Shown: positions 1 through 10,312 of the stretch, piece by piece
How the letters are laid out: every line of letters begins with the position of its first letter
How positions within the stretch are numbered: position 1 is the stretch's first letter
Origin: Chrysaora quinquecirrha
Taxonomy: Eukaryota; Cnidaria; Scyphozoa; Semaeostomeae; Pelagiidae
DNA: 64,000 bases
NCBI GenBank assembly: GCA_014526335.1
Contig: JACTAT010000037.1
Span: 1,321,777-1,385,776, forward strand
Reading direction: 5' to 3'
Translations under genes and position numbers: made by a program
The notes under the pieces: model-generated
Database searches by the model: none
What the model was told of the DNA's origin: nothing
Seen by the model: only the letters and a program-made list of their open reading frames with translations

Positions 1-1615
1 TAGATAAATATAGATGAAAAAGTAGCGCAAGTGGCATTGCTTTTATAGCTATACTATGTATAGCTATACTATGAATTCACTCTTAGGGTAATTCTTCGGA
101 GCAGGGCGTGTCTGGCAATTGATAACAAACCCATGGAACTTTAACGGAGGGACATTACTTTTAAGGTTAACATAGATTTTTAAGAAGCTCAAGTGGCAAT
201 GCTAACAGAAGTAAACTGTGTTTTGAATCACGCTGAAAGCCTTCTACATAGCTGGGTCTAGCTAGAATGTGAGAGACAAAACAGTGAACTTAGCAGAACA
301 TTTCTAGGTTGAAATATGTTAGTTGTTACTTGAAATCAATTTTCAAGAACTCAGCTTTCCTGTTAGCTGATAAGAAACACGCTGAATTTAGAAAAATACA
401 TTTTTTTAAACCAGTTGTTAGTATAGTTCACTTTATGATAAGGATACAGATGAGCTTTTTTATATGGAAGGGTCCATGTTACCAAGTTTAAATAACTCAA
501 AAATTGTCTAAACTGATGTTTTAAGCTGAGTATTATATCTTGTAGTGCCATACATATCTGTTTTATCTTTATACGTCACTCTTTTATTATGATTTTACTT
601 TTATGTTCTATGTTCAAAACATAAATTGCCCTATTTCCTCAATTTAGGCCATTTTCTCAATTGAAACAAGATTAAAATCTTGCATTTAACACAAATTCCA
701 GTATGGAAGACAATGCTGTAAATGCCAGTGAAAAGTTTAAAATAATGTACCTCACCGTAAAATTCAAAAAATAAAATAAAAATTTTAAATTCTTCATCCC
801 TTTGCCTTATTTCAGTCTCCTTGTAGTAAATGAAAATTACTAGAAAAGCCTTATATCTCAGTAAATATCATAAAAATCTGAAAAATATTTTGCTGAGAGT
901 GCTTCCATGTTGATATTTTATCAAATAAAGCACGTTTTTCCTAATATTTCTATCTTTTCTAGACAAAAAATGACAAAAATTTGAAAAGTACAAAGTTGCA
1001 TTTATCCCAAAAAAGTCTAGCTACATGTAGAATTTAGCCTAAAATAAGTTTTGTTAAACTTTTTCTTTATGGGCAGTTAAGAACATGTTTTCAATAGTTT
1101 CCTAAGTGCGATTATTGTCTTCTCTGTTCAATTTTGGTATATTTTCAAAGTTTCAAACCTTTTTTTTAATATTTTCCTCTTCAACTGCTTTTGGATAGCC
1201 TTGTGTCCTAAATCTTTTTTGAAGGCCTATGTATATACATGTACGCTTTTTTTGGCCAAACAACAATTTTCCAAAGCAATTTTGGTTTTAGTTTTTAACA
1301 CAGAAATGACTCAGAAGTACAAGAGACTACAACTTTATTACCCTACTAGTTTCATCCGTTCAAGCGGACTTGTCAGGCTAATCAGGCTAATATATATAAA
1401 TATATACAGAAACTAACCTTGATGCTATTCTCGGGATCTAGAGTTAATTTCCATTCCAATGAGACCAAGTAATACCATGTTTTGACAATTTATACAATGA
1501 ATTTTTTACCTTGGTCATAAAAAATTTGCCCAACACTTGGAAGAGGCGAGTTTAACTTTTTGGAGTCTTTTAAGACCATATAAACAGAAAATTAAATAAA
1601 AACCCCTATGTACTT
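1..1615. other. AT-rich stretch without a recognisable gene
   Basis: No reading frame here looks like a protein: the open frames are short, AT-driven and start at non-ATG codons. A short direct repeat (tatagctatactatg) lies at 46-75, and there is a TA-rich run near 1390-1405. The stretch lies upstream of the Ty3/Gypsy remnant and could hold its eroded gag, but I see no gag motif. Confidence 0.5.
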
Positions 1616-1619
1616 GATG

Positions 1620-2537
1620 TCAAGGTCATCTCAACTGGCCACCGGATAAATGCCTGCAAGATATACACAGAGTATTAAACATTAGTGATGACATACTTGT
1701 GTATGGAAAAAAGCCGAAGAACATAACAAGTCATTTCAACCTGTTTTGCAACGACTGAGCTGGCATGGTCTCACTTTGAATAAAGACAAGTGTCTCCTGT
1801 ACCAAAATAAACTGACAGTTTTTTGGTTTTGTGTTTTCTTCAGAAAGTGTATCACCAGACCCACAGCAAGTTGCCGCTATTAAAAATACGCCTCTTCCAC
1901 AGTCGGTGAAAGACGTCAGAACATTCCTCAGAATGGCCACTTATTGTTCAAGATTCATCTAGAATTTTAGCGACTTGACAACCTCTTCCCAAACTCACAC
2001 AAAAGAAGAGTCGCGTTTAATAGCATTACAGATGTGTTAACCAGCAAAACTGTTATTGCATAAATTGTTCATCAGAGAGAAACTGAATTAGTTACAGATT
2101 CTTCACCTTGGGGACTTTCTGCAATTTTATCACAAAAAACATCAGTTAAAGATGATCCTTAAATTGTGGCTTATGTCAGTAGATCTCTATTGTCAGTTGA
2201 AAGACGCTTTTCTTAGACATAAGGGAAAGCCTTAGCTATTGTTTGGGCAATAGAATGTTTACATATATACTTGTATGAAGCTAAACTCAGCCTATACACC
2301 AAAGGAAAGCCCGGTCAAATTATTTTGGGTAATAGAAATTCAAAGACATCAGCAAGAATCGAGCGCTGGAATTTGCAGTTTCAAGATTATGATTTCAATG
2401 TTGTTTCCACTACAGGGAAATACAATCCATCAGATTTTTTATCAAGTCATCAAGGAAAACAAGAACTTACTTCCGAGATTCAAACAGAGGAGTATATAAA
2501 TTTCTCTTGTCAACTAAATAAATTTCTAATGCCATAG
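1620..2537 (+). pseudogene. pol: Ty3/Gypsy (Mag-type) reverse transcriptase and RNase H remnant
   Basis: Frames broken by many stops and shifts still read as Gypsy reverse transcriptase and RNase H. Around 1680 the fragment ISDDILVYGK matches the catalytic DD region in its Mag-clade form (SDD in place of VDD). The thumb region with KVAAIKN-like and VKDVRTFLRMATY-like text follows at about 1870-1960. The clearest RNase H end is at 2271-2537, with ARIERWNLQFQDYDF and GKYNPSDFLSSHQGK, the classic 'R-ERW-L-LQ-YDF ... GK-N-AD-LSRH' signature. In a live element this part copies RNA into DNA. It is dead here. The family assignment is from motif recall; the clade is less sure than the superfamily. 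Confidence 0.8.
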
Positions 2538-2629
2538 ATTTAAAATCATTTCGAAATATCAGAACTGAATATATGGTAAATGATGAGTCGAATATTATAC
2601 TTTCTGGTACAAAGATTGTAATTCCAAAA

Positions 2630-3530
2630 AATTAGATTTAGCGCATGAAGGACATCAAGGATTAATAAAATGAAGAAATTGTTTGGAGAAAAGTTGTGGT
2701 TTCGTGATATGAATAAATGGCTTAAATAACTGTTGATAAATGTTTAGCTTGTCAAGAAAATGGTCAACCAAATAAGCCAGAGCCTCTGAACATGTCTGAT
2801 TTGCAAATAAAGCCTTGGGACATTGTCCATATCAATTTTGGTGGACCGTTTCTGACCAGAGAACTAATCTAAGTTGTTATCACTGCATACTAACGATTTC
2901 CAGAAATTAAATTATTCATTCTACTTCAGCATGTGCTACGATTCCGAAATTGGATCATATTTTCTCCACTCATGGAATACCTGGAATTATCAAAGGTGAC
3001 AGTAGTCGGCCATTCGATAGCAAACAACTAGCTAAATGTATTTCAGAAAATGGAACAAAGCATTAAAGGATAACATCATTATAAACAAAAGCAAACCCTC
3101 AAGCTTAAAATTTCATGAAACTGATCACCAAAGTAATTCGTTCTGCATACAGTACAAATCTTAGTTGGAAGAAAAAATTTATTTAAACGTTTTCTACTGA
3201 GTTACAGATGAACCCTGCACTGCACAACTCAGTCTTCACCAGCTGAACTTTGGTTTATTCCCAAGATTAATAGTAAGCTACCTCAAATAATTGTATCAGA
3301 TCATCAAAAGAAAAGGCTGTATGTGAACTGCAAGAAGCATTCATGGACATAAAATTACTTGCAGTAAAGACTTTTGAATCAAGATGAATCAAGTAATGGA
3401 GAGTATGATTACGATGATGTTGAGGATGGTATTACAAATGAAAATCAAGAGACTTGATATCCGGAGAGAGAGCAAAAAGTAGACAGATTTGGACATAATA
3501 AATACGACATATAGACTTGCATATGATAAT
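2630..3530 (+). pseudogene. Ty3/Gypsy integrase remnant
   Basis: Downstream of the RNase H scrap, in several frames, the text AHEGHQG (an H of the HHCC zinc finger) is followed by a W-x-DM-KW segment. Next comes a stretch near 2790-2860 resembling the EPL-MSDL and PWD-VHI-F-GP start of the integrase core, and then an IFSTHGIPGIIKGD-like stretch near 2960-3000, the usual region of the second catalytic Asp. Stops and shifts interrupt all of it. A weak basic/acidic C-terminal tail ends near 3520. Order and spacing after reverse transcriptase and RNase H are normal for Ty3/Gypsy. The element is non-functional. Confidence 0.7.
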
Positions 3531-3616
3531 AAAAAAGACAAAGTAAATGTATATTGTATACTCTAGTTTTGTTGGCAGAAGGACCCCTAACTATATACGT
3601 GATTCAATATTCGAAA

Positions 3617-3985
3617 GCAAAGGGGAGATGTAATGTTGTGATATTTTATGAAAATATATACGTGATCCTAATCATGTATGTACAAATTTATATATGAATT
3701 GTCAATGTACTATGTACTTGAGGAGCAAAAGACTAATCCAGGAACTCTGTTATGCACAGTAAACTAAGAAAGGAAAGAACAAATTTGAATGAAACTTTAT
3801 TCAACAAAACATAACAATATATAGTGAGAATAATATGATTTATAAGAGATATATCTGTATGAATGATATGATTTATGTGAGATTAGAAAAAACAATCAAG
3901 GGAATAATTCACCCAGATCTCTCTCCAATTGGGACAGGGTGACTAGTTTATCAAGCATGGTTTTATGGGTACAAGATGCACAAAT
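3617..3985 (+). repeat. Polypurine tract and probable 3' LTR start of the Gypsy remnant
   Basis: A purine run (gcaaaggggaga, 3617-3628) is followed immediately by TGTAATGTTGTG at 3629. That is the expected layout of a plus-strand primer next to the TG that opens an LTR, just after the end of pol. The following 350 bases are AT-rich and non-coding. I cannot find the LTR end or a 5' partner in the window, so the right border is approximate. Confidence 0.45.
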
Positions 3986-3989
3986 TTTA

Positions 3990-4575
3990 AGACAGAGCTA
4001 TGTCAAGGATTTGCAAAACATTTTGTAGCTAAATGTTGGCTAAATAACTGAAAATACCCAAGGACCTCCAACAGGTTTCCATACCTACTATACTGCATTC
4101 CACTTGTTGCAGATTGTTAAATTTATACTTCATACCAGGAGCTTTACGAGAAGACTTAGTGCAAGTTTTCAGTTAACAAGTCAATTGGCTCTTAATGCTA
4201 TACGAAAAATACAATCTGAACAAAACAAATCAACTGATTTACCTCAAACAAACCTTACCAACAATTATAAATAATCTGTCCATCACAATTACGATTAACC
4301 AATGTCGACCTAATTAAGGGTTCAGAAAACAAAGAGCTGCAAATTTCAAAGCAGTGTCCATTGCAAGTTAAAGGGTTGCTGGATATACTCATAAAGCCAC
4401 TTCTCTGCTTTCTTTTACTCAAACGACTTGGCGTCCACAGTCAGAAGGGATTTAAACTTTTCTAAACTTCAATAAATGTCTTAGAGCGTCCATTAGAACC
4501 TCTTTTGCTAGCATCGGGCGCTTCTTTGCAAAATCAAGGAAGCCCAGCATCTCCAACCCAGCCTGAAGCTTACCA
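3990..4575. repeat. 0.58-kb direct repeat, copy 1
   Basis: This segment, from about 'agagctatgtcaagg' to 'cctgaagctta', recurs almost unchanged about 1,323 bases downstream (copy 2). It covers the 3' part of the HECT-like pseudogene on the - strand. Shared text stops abruptly at the gtaagcttcagg junction (about 4572), where copies 1 and 2 have different flanks. Confidence 0.85.
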
Positions 4576-5163
4576 GTTTTCATGGCTTAAAGAGGCAACA
4601 AGCTTGTTATATATGAGCTCTTGCACCAGGAAATCTGCACCAGCAAATATTTGTTGGTGACATTTATCTTCTTTGTTGCTGACCAGTGACAGCTATGAAT
4701 TAGTTGTCAGTACACATCCTTGTTGGCATCTTTGAATAGTAGCGTATCAAGATTTTCTGATGTTTTGGCTAAATCAAGTCACTTGATGAAGTCATGCAAG
4801 GACTCTGTGGAGGCATTTAATGGAATATGATGCTTGGATAAAACCATGATCTTATCCAGGCTGTTAGTCAAGACTGATTCTGCCACACTTGGAAGAAGGG
4901 GTGGAATAAAATAGACAGGACCATCTTCCAAAATGACATATACAGTGAACACCCCTGTCATGCAGAATCGGAGCAATTTGCTGCAATCTTTGATGGGGAG
5001 CGAATTCATAGGCTCTCCTTCAAGCAAATGCTTTGTAAGTTCAGCTACAATCAATTCAAAAAACTCTGTCTTCATTGTTCCCCTGTCAAGTCTGTCTTCA
5101 TTCTTTAATGAAACTTCCAAGCTCTTTTTAAGGCTTTCAACATCATTGACTTTCTGCTTGTAG
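4438..5163 (-). pseudogene. HECT-like E3 ligase fragment (broken)
   Basis: Reading down from about 5163 the - strand gives a segment with LDRGTMKTEFFELI, then FCMTGVFTVYVILEDGP (5120-4779). This resembles the N-lobe of divergent HECT domains found in many invertebrate and fish repeat-like genes, which carry a GG-x-REFF-L motif, then AGR-IA-SI-GGP. Further down, after a frame change near 4575, KLQAGLEMLGFLDFAKK-RP matches the 'GL-xLG-LD-x-KHP' helix that follows the N-lobe in that family. I see no C-lobe with a catalytic Cys. HECT ligases transfer ubiquitin to substrates; this copy lacks the chemistry and is broken by stops and a shift. The assignment rests on motif order only. Confidence 0.45.
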
Positions 5164-5316
5164 TGTTTTATGGCATCTTTCTATATGCAGTCTCTTTCAA
5201 CAGTGATCTTGCCGTATTTCATCTATTGCAAGCCCAGCTTGGAACAGATGCAGAAAGCCGTTGAGGTCTTTCAAAGGAAGCGTCTTAAAAAATGGCACAG
5301 CAGTTGCAACATGATC

Positions 5317-5898
5317 AGAGCTATGTCAAGGATTTGCAAAACATTTTGTAGCTAAATGTTGGCTAAATAACTGAAAATACCCAAGGACCTCCAACAGGTT
5401 TCCATACCTACTATACTGCATTCCACTTGTTGCAGATTGTTAAATTTATACTTCATACCAGGAGCTTTACGAGAAGACTTAGTGCAAGTTTTCAGTTTAC
5501 AAGTCAATTGGCCCTTAATGCTATACGAAAAATACAATCTGAACAAAACAAATCAACTGATTTACCTCAAACAAAACTTACCAACAATTATAAATAATCT
5601 GTCCATCACAATTACGATTAACCAATGTCGACCTAATTAAGGGTTCAGAAAACAAAGAGCTGCAAATTTCAAAGCAGTGTCCATTGCAAGTTAAAGGGTT
5701 GCTGGATATACTCATAAAGCCACTTCTCTGCTTTCTTTTACTCAAACGACTTGGCGTCCACAGTCAGAAGGGATTTAAACTTTTCTAAATTCAATAAATT
5801 TCTTAGAGCGTCCATTAGAACCTCTTTTGCTAGCATCGGGTGCTTCTTTGCAAAATCAAGGAAGCCCAGCATCTCCAACCCAGCCTGAAGCTTACTCA
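5317..5898. repeat. 0.58-kb direct repeat, copy 2
   Basis: Near-identical to 3990-4575 with only scattered substitutions. It stands next to, not inside, the HECT N-lobe segment, so it looks like a later local duplication of the gene's 3' part. Confidence 0.85.
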
Positions 5899-5974
5899 AA
5901 CCGCAACACAGAAAAACAAGGTGCATTATTGACTGCACAGAGATCTTTATTGAAAGGTCAAAATCACTTGACAT
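5738..5974 (-). pseudogene. Duplicated HECT-like helix fragment (78 codons)
   Basis: An ATG-started - strand frame whose second half (KLQAGLEMLGFLDFAKKHP, then a Leu-rich helix) is the duplicate of the HECT-like segment of copy 1. Its first 27 residues come from unique flanking DNA, so they are probably not real coding sequence. After the stop the frame continues with KKAEKWLYEYIQQPF, as in copy 1, so even the parent reading was already broken. Confidence 0.4.
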
Positions 5975-6169
5975 TCAAGCAGCTACTTGGTCCGATTACA
6001 AGAGGCACAACACAGTAAAATTTTTAATTGCAATTGCACATAGTGGGTACATAATGTTCATTTCTGACTGCTATGGTGGGAGAATACCTGACCAGTACAT
6101 TTGCCGAGATAGCAACATAGTAGTTGAGATAGACCAATCTATACTGCAGTGATGAGGGTCTCAGCCCAG

Positions 6170-6221
6170 TGACGTCATTAGTGACATCATCAGGTCGCCC
6201 CTGACGTCATCAGGTCGCGCC
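6170..6221. promoter_or_regulatory. Three tandem CRE-like sites
   Basis: TGACGTCATtag, TGACATCATCAGGTCGCCCC and TGACGTCATCAGGTCGCGCC stand in direct tandem. Two contain the perfect CREB/ATF palindrome TGACGTCA; the middle one has one change. The surrounding 5975-6345 holds no gene. The group lies about 130 bases upstream of the heat-shock-element tract and probably belongs to the same control region. Confidence 0.6.
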
Positions 6222-6344
6222 TATAGTGCGACGGTTTTTATGAATCTAGTATGTTGATTTCTCCAACCTCGTTTTCAAGAGTCCCAGATCCTAGCGCACG
6301 CGGCTCATACTATCAATAACACTCCGATTTAACAACCTTTACAA

Positions 6345-6523
6345 TCTAGAAGTTTCCAGAACTTTCCAGAACATCCCTAGGAATCCTCTTATCTGATTGG
6401 TTAGAACTTTCCAGAACTTTCCAGAACTTTCCAGAAAGTTCCACAAGTTTCTAGAAACGGGAAATCCTACAATCTGATTGATTAATAATTCAAACGTCAC
6501 ATTTGATCAAACAATCTATAAAA
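6345..6523 (+). promoter_or_regulatory. Heat-shock-type promoter: HSE tracts, CCAAT box, TATA box
   Basis: 6345-6372 carries alternating TTC/GAA pentamers (TTTCCAGAACTTTCCAGAA). A longer tract at 6403-6458 has about ten contiguous pentamers in strict nTTCn/nGAAn alternation with one imperfect member. An inverted CCAAT box (gattgg) lies at 6395-6400, between the two tracts. A TATA box (TATAAAA) stands at 6517-6523, about 60 bases past the last HSE. Contiguous inverted GAA pentamers are the binding site of trimeric HSF, and HSE-CCAAT-TATA is the layout of hsp promoters. It points toward the degenerate + strand gene copy at 6905-7275. Confidence 0.7.
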
Positions 6524-6549
6524 TCGAAGCGTATAATAAAAGAGGCTCA

Positions 6550-6722
6550 ATAGTTCAAGTCAACAAATCAATTCAAATCAATTCAATTCAATAATAATTC
6601 AACAATTCAATAATAATTCAACAATTCAATAATAATTCAACAATTCAAATTAATTCAATTCAATAATAATTCAACAATTCAAATCAATTCAACAATTCAG
6701 CAATTCAATTCAATTCAATAAT
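6550..6722. repeat. Imperfect microsatellite of caattcaa / aataattcaa
   Basis: Many short direct copies of 'aattcaacaattcaataat' and 'caattcaattcaat' fill this stretch. If the promoter upstream is live, this would be its 5' untranslated region. No reading frame is seen. After it, 'taaatggagacgg' occurs twice (about 6734 and 6763), and then featureless AT-rich DNA runs to 6905. Confidence 0.7.
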
Positions 6723-6904
6723 TTGTGAAGCCTAAATGGAGACGGGGCTATATTTTTGGAGTCTAAATGGAGACGGAAATTCTAATAATTTGAATAATTT
6801 TAATAATTTAATTGAAAATATCCAAGGGAATACGAATGAACATGGATTAACACCAATGAAACATTGATGGACATCAAGAGAACACCAATGTTCATTAATA
6901 ACTT

Positions 6905-7275
6905 TACTTATTTGAATACATTCAAACTACACAGAAACATAAATGCATACAAACGATAGCAATACTGATAGGTGATGGGGAACAAGCTGATAATTAGACT
7001 ATGATTATTAGATGATTATTTTTATCCACCATCTATCATATGAACAAAACGGAGCAGCATTTTAATGCATCTATTCAGTTGAAATAATAAAGAAATCATG
7101 AAATGGAACAATGCGGGAAATAGTTTCATAACTTTTAATGATGGCGTTTTATACAAGGGGGTGATATGGAAAGGCAAGTATGTGAGAAGATACGACTAGC
7201 CAGCCGAAACATAGAAGAATTTAGATACCTAAAAAAACAACACACAACCCTCTAAAAGAACTACAAGAACATTAA
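6905..7275 (+). pseudogene. Degenerate inverted copy of the array gene
   Basis: On the + strand the text EYIQTTQKHKCI, then a GDGE segment, an EQNGAAF-like segment near 7030-7050, and finally LYKGGDMERQVCEKIRLAS-RNIEEF (about 7145-7225) follows the array protein in order. It has stops, frame changes and roughly 20-30% base changes. The array copies all lie on the - strand, so this one is inverted and meets the first array unit tail to tail at about 7276-7289. It is far more diverged than any array copy. It lies downstream of the HSE/TATA promoter at 6345-6523 and looks like an old remnant of the founder gene. Confidence 0.8.
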
Positions 7276-7288
7276 AAACAATATTAAT

Positions 7289-7735
7289 TTAGATTAAATT
7301 ATTACCTCTTAGAAAGGCATAATGTTCTTGTAGTTCTTCAAGGGGGTTGTGCGATGTCGCTCTTGGCGCTCCAAATTCTTCAATGTTCCGACTAGCTAGT
7401 CCCATCTTCTGGCACACTAGCGTTTCGATGTCACCACCTTTATACAAAACAATCCCCACATTGTTCCACTCCATTATTTCGTTTATTACTGATATTGAAT
7501 ATTCGCATTTAAAGGCTGCTCCGTTTGGTTCATACTTTAAATGATGGACTTTCCTTCGACAAAAAATGAATGTGCGTTGCCACTTTTCGTTGATGCCATC
7601 GAAGGGAGTACAGGGTTTGTACTCCCTTACAAAGCTCGTCTCCCCATTATCTAGCAGAATTGCAGCTTTCCGTATGCATTTATGTTTCTGTTTAGTTTGA
7701 ATGTATTCAATATCGAGTAGAGCAATGCGTGACAT
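7289..7735 (-). CDS. Array protein, copy 1 (148 aa), DEDDh-exonuclease-like?
   Basis: Intact 148-codon frame. I chose the ATG of MSRIALLDIEY because it follows the TTTTCTAG acceptor by one base. A frame 24 residues longer exists but runs into predicted intron. Motifs shared by all copies: ALLDIEY at residues 5-11, CTPFDGI near 41, a CRRK segment, MEWNN near 93, LYKGGDIE near 101-108, and SHNPLEELQEHYAFL near the end. D-x-E, then KGGD, then H-x4-E/D is the order of DEDDh 3'-5' exonucleases, with Glu where the last Asp is expected. This is inference, since overall similarity to a named family is not visible. This leftmost copy is the most divergent (KQKHKC, ETLVCQKMGLASRN). Confidence 0.6.
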   Translation of the reverse strand: MSRIALLDIEYIQTKQKHKCIRKAAILLDNGETSFVREYKPCTPFDGINEKWQRTFIFCRRKVHHLKYEPNGAAFKCEYSISVINEIMEWNNVGIVLYKGGDIETLVCQKMGLASRNIEEFGAPRATSHNPLEELQEHYAFLRGNNLI

Positions 7736-8578
7736 TCTAGAAAACAAGTTGAAATAAAAGACGTTAAAAAGTGTCTGAAGAAAGTGTTTAGTGGTTTGAG
7801 CGCTCATATAAAACTAAACAAAAACCAAAATTATAAAATTACATACCTGATTTATTCTATGAACAACTAAAAAATTAAGAATTAGAAATTTAGTTGAAAG
7901 AATTGAAACCAAAGACTAAGAATTGAAGTCAAGATTCTAGGCCCGGTCGGGTCTCCAAGCTTCATTAGTTTCACGGCTTTTAGAATACGTTTTGGTCAGC
8001 CAAATAAAAATAAAACATCCTTAAATAAACAAGAAATAGTTATTATAAGTTAAAATAATAAGAAAGCTACATTTCTATGAAAAAGGAAGAGTTGAAACAA
8101 AGAATTGAAGTCAAGATTCTAGGCCCGGTCAGGTCTCGAAGCTTCATAAGTTTCACGGCTTTTAGAATAAGTTATACCCAAACAAATAAAAATGAAACAT
8201 TCTTAAATAAGCAAGAAATAGTTATTATAAGTTTAAATGATAAGAAAACTGTATTTCTAACACTTTTCCAAGAAAAAGTAGAGAAAAGTTAAAGGTACTT
8301 ACCACAATTCCAAGAAATGTTCCAAGAGTGTTTACATTTGCTGTCGTGACGCCAATTTTAATTTTTCCCGCAATAAAATCCTCGTCACGTGACGTGTTAT
8401 CATTGAAAGAAGACTAGATCTGATTGGTTGGTTGATTATGTTTCCAACTTACTATGATTTGATTGGTTAAACCTCTTGTTTCCAAGGTTTCTATGAAGAA
8501 GACTAGGTCTAGCTTACAGCAATATGATTGGTTAAAACTCTTGTTTCTAGAAAGTTCTGAAGAAAACTAGGTCTGAAT

Positions 8579-9025
8579 TTAGATTAAACTATTACCTCTT
8601 AGAAAGGCATAATGTTCTTGTAGTTCTTCAAGGGGGTTGTGCGATGTCGCTCTTGGCGCTCCAAATTCTTCAATGTTCTGACTAGCTAGTCCTATCTTCT
8701 GGCACACTAGCCTTTCGATGTCACCACCTTTATACAAAACAATCCCCACATTGTTCCACTCCATTATTTCGTTTATTAATGATATTGAATATTCGCATTT
8801 AAAGGCTGCTCCGTTTGGTTCATACTTTAAATGATGGATTTTCCTTCGACAAAAATTGAATGTGCGTTGCCACTTTTCGTCGATGTCATCGAAGGGAGTA
8901 CAGGGTTTGTACTCCCTTACAAAGCTCTTCTCCCCATCATCTAGCAGAATTGCAGCTTTCCGTATGCATTTATGTTTCTGTGTAGTTTGAATGTATTCAA
9001 TATCGAGTAGAGCGATGCGTGACAT
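8579..9025 (-). CDS. Array protein, copy 2 (148 aa)
   Basis: Intact. The base context just before the ATG differs from other units: the acceptor reads TTTTCTA-AATG with the G missing, so normal splicing onto exon 3 would be lost or shifted. The upstream frame is closed here, which supports the MSRIALL start. It has EKSF and DDID variants shared with copies near 9868 and 18060. Confidence 0.6.
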   Translation of the reverse strand: MSRIALLDIEYIQTTQKHKCIRKAAILLDDGEKSFVREYKPCTPFDDIDEKWQRTFNFCRRKIHHLKYEPNGAAFKCEYSISLINEIMEWNNVGIVLYKGGDIERLVCQKIGLASQNIEEFGAPRATSHNPLEELQEHYAFLRGNSLI

Positions 9026-9867
9026 TTAGAAAACAAGGTGAAATAAAAGACGTTAAAAAGTGTCTGAAGAAAGTGTTTAGTGGTTTGAGCGCTGATATAA
9101 AACTAAATAAAAACCAAAATTAAAAAATTACATACCTGATTTATTCTATGAACAACTAAAAAATAAAGAATTAGAAATTTAGTTGAAAGAATTGAAACCA
9201 AAGACTAAGAATTGAAGTCAAGATTCTAGGCCCGGTCGGGTCTCGAAGCTTCATAAGTTTCACGGCTTTTAGAATAACTTTTGGTCAGTCAAATAAAAAT
9301 AAAACATCCTTAAATAAACAAGAAATAGTTATTATAAGTTAAAATAATAAGAAACATACATTTCTATGAAAAAGTAAGAGTAGAAACGAAGAATTGAAGT
9401 CAAGATTCTAGGCCTGGTCGGGTCTCGAAGCTTCATAAGTTTCACGGCTTTTAGAATAAGTTATACCCAAACAAATAAAAATGAAACATTCTTAAATAAG
9501 CAAGAAATAGTTATTATAAGTTTAAATGATAAGAAAACTGTATTTCTAACACTTTTCCAAGAAAAAGTAGAGAAAAGTTAAAGATACTTACCACAATTCC
9601 AAGAAATGTTCCAAGAGTGTTTACATTTGCTGTCGTGACGCCAATTTTAATTTTTCCCGCAATAAAATCCTCGTCACGTGACGTGTTATCATTGAAAGAA
9701 GACTAGATCTGATTGGTTGGTTGATTATGTTTCCAACTTACTATGATTTGATTGGTTAAACCTCTTGTTTCCAAGGTTTCTATGAAGAAGACTAGGTCTA
9801 GCTTACAGCAATATGATTGGTTAAAACTCTTGTTTCTAGAAAGTTCTGAAGAAAACTAGGTCTGAAT

Positions 9868-10312
9868 TTAGATTAAACTATTACCTCTTAGAAAGGCATA
9901 ATGTTCTTGTAGTTCTTCAAGGGGGTTGTGCGATGTCGCTCTTGGCGCTCCAAATTCTTCAATGTTCTGACTAGCTAGTCCTATCTTCTGGCACACTAGC
10001 CTTTCGATGTCACCACCTTTATACAAAACAATCCCCACATTGTTCCACTCCATTATTTCGTTTATTAATGATATTGAATATTCGCATTTAAAGGCTGCTC
10101 CGTTTGGTTCATACTTTAAATGATGGATTTTCCTTCGACAAAAATTGAATGTGCGTTGCCACTTTTCGTCGATGTCATCGAAGGAGTACAGGGTTTGTAC
10201 TCCTTACAAAACTCTTCTCCCCATCATCTAGCAGAATTGCAGCTTTCCGTATGCATTTATGTTTCTGTGTAGTTTGAATGTATTCAATATCGAGTAGAGC
10301 GATGCGTGACAT
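9868..10312 (-). pseudogene. Array protein copy with frameshift
   Basis: Same protein, two bases short overall. Both arms of the small inverted repeat near 10187-10206 have each lost one base (GGGAG to GGAG, CTCCC to CTCC), which shifts the frame between and after them. The open 61-codon C-terminal part starts at MEWNN. Confidence 0.8.

Noticed and set aside
8077..8292. Recurrent + strand 66-codon frame in the array as a real gene
   Set aside because: Starts mostly at TTG, lies in the predicted intron of the - strand gene, and its persistence is explained by unit similarity. Kept only as a low-interest finding.
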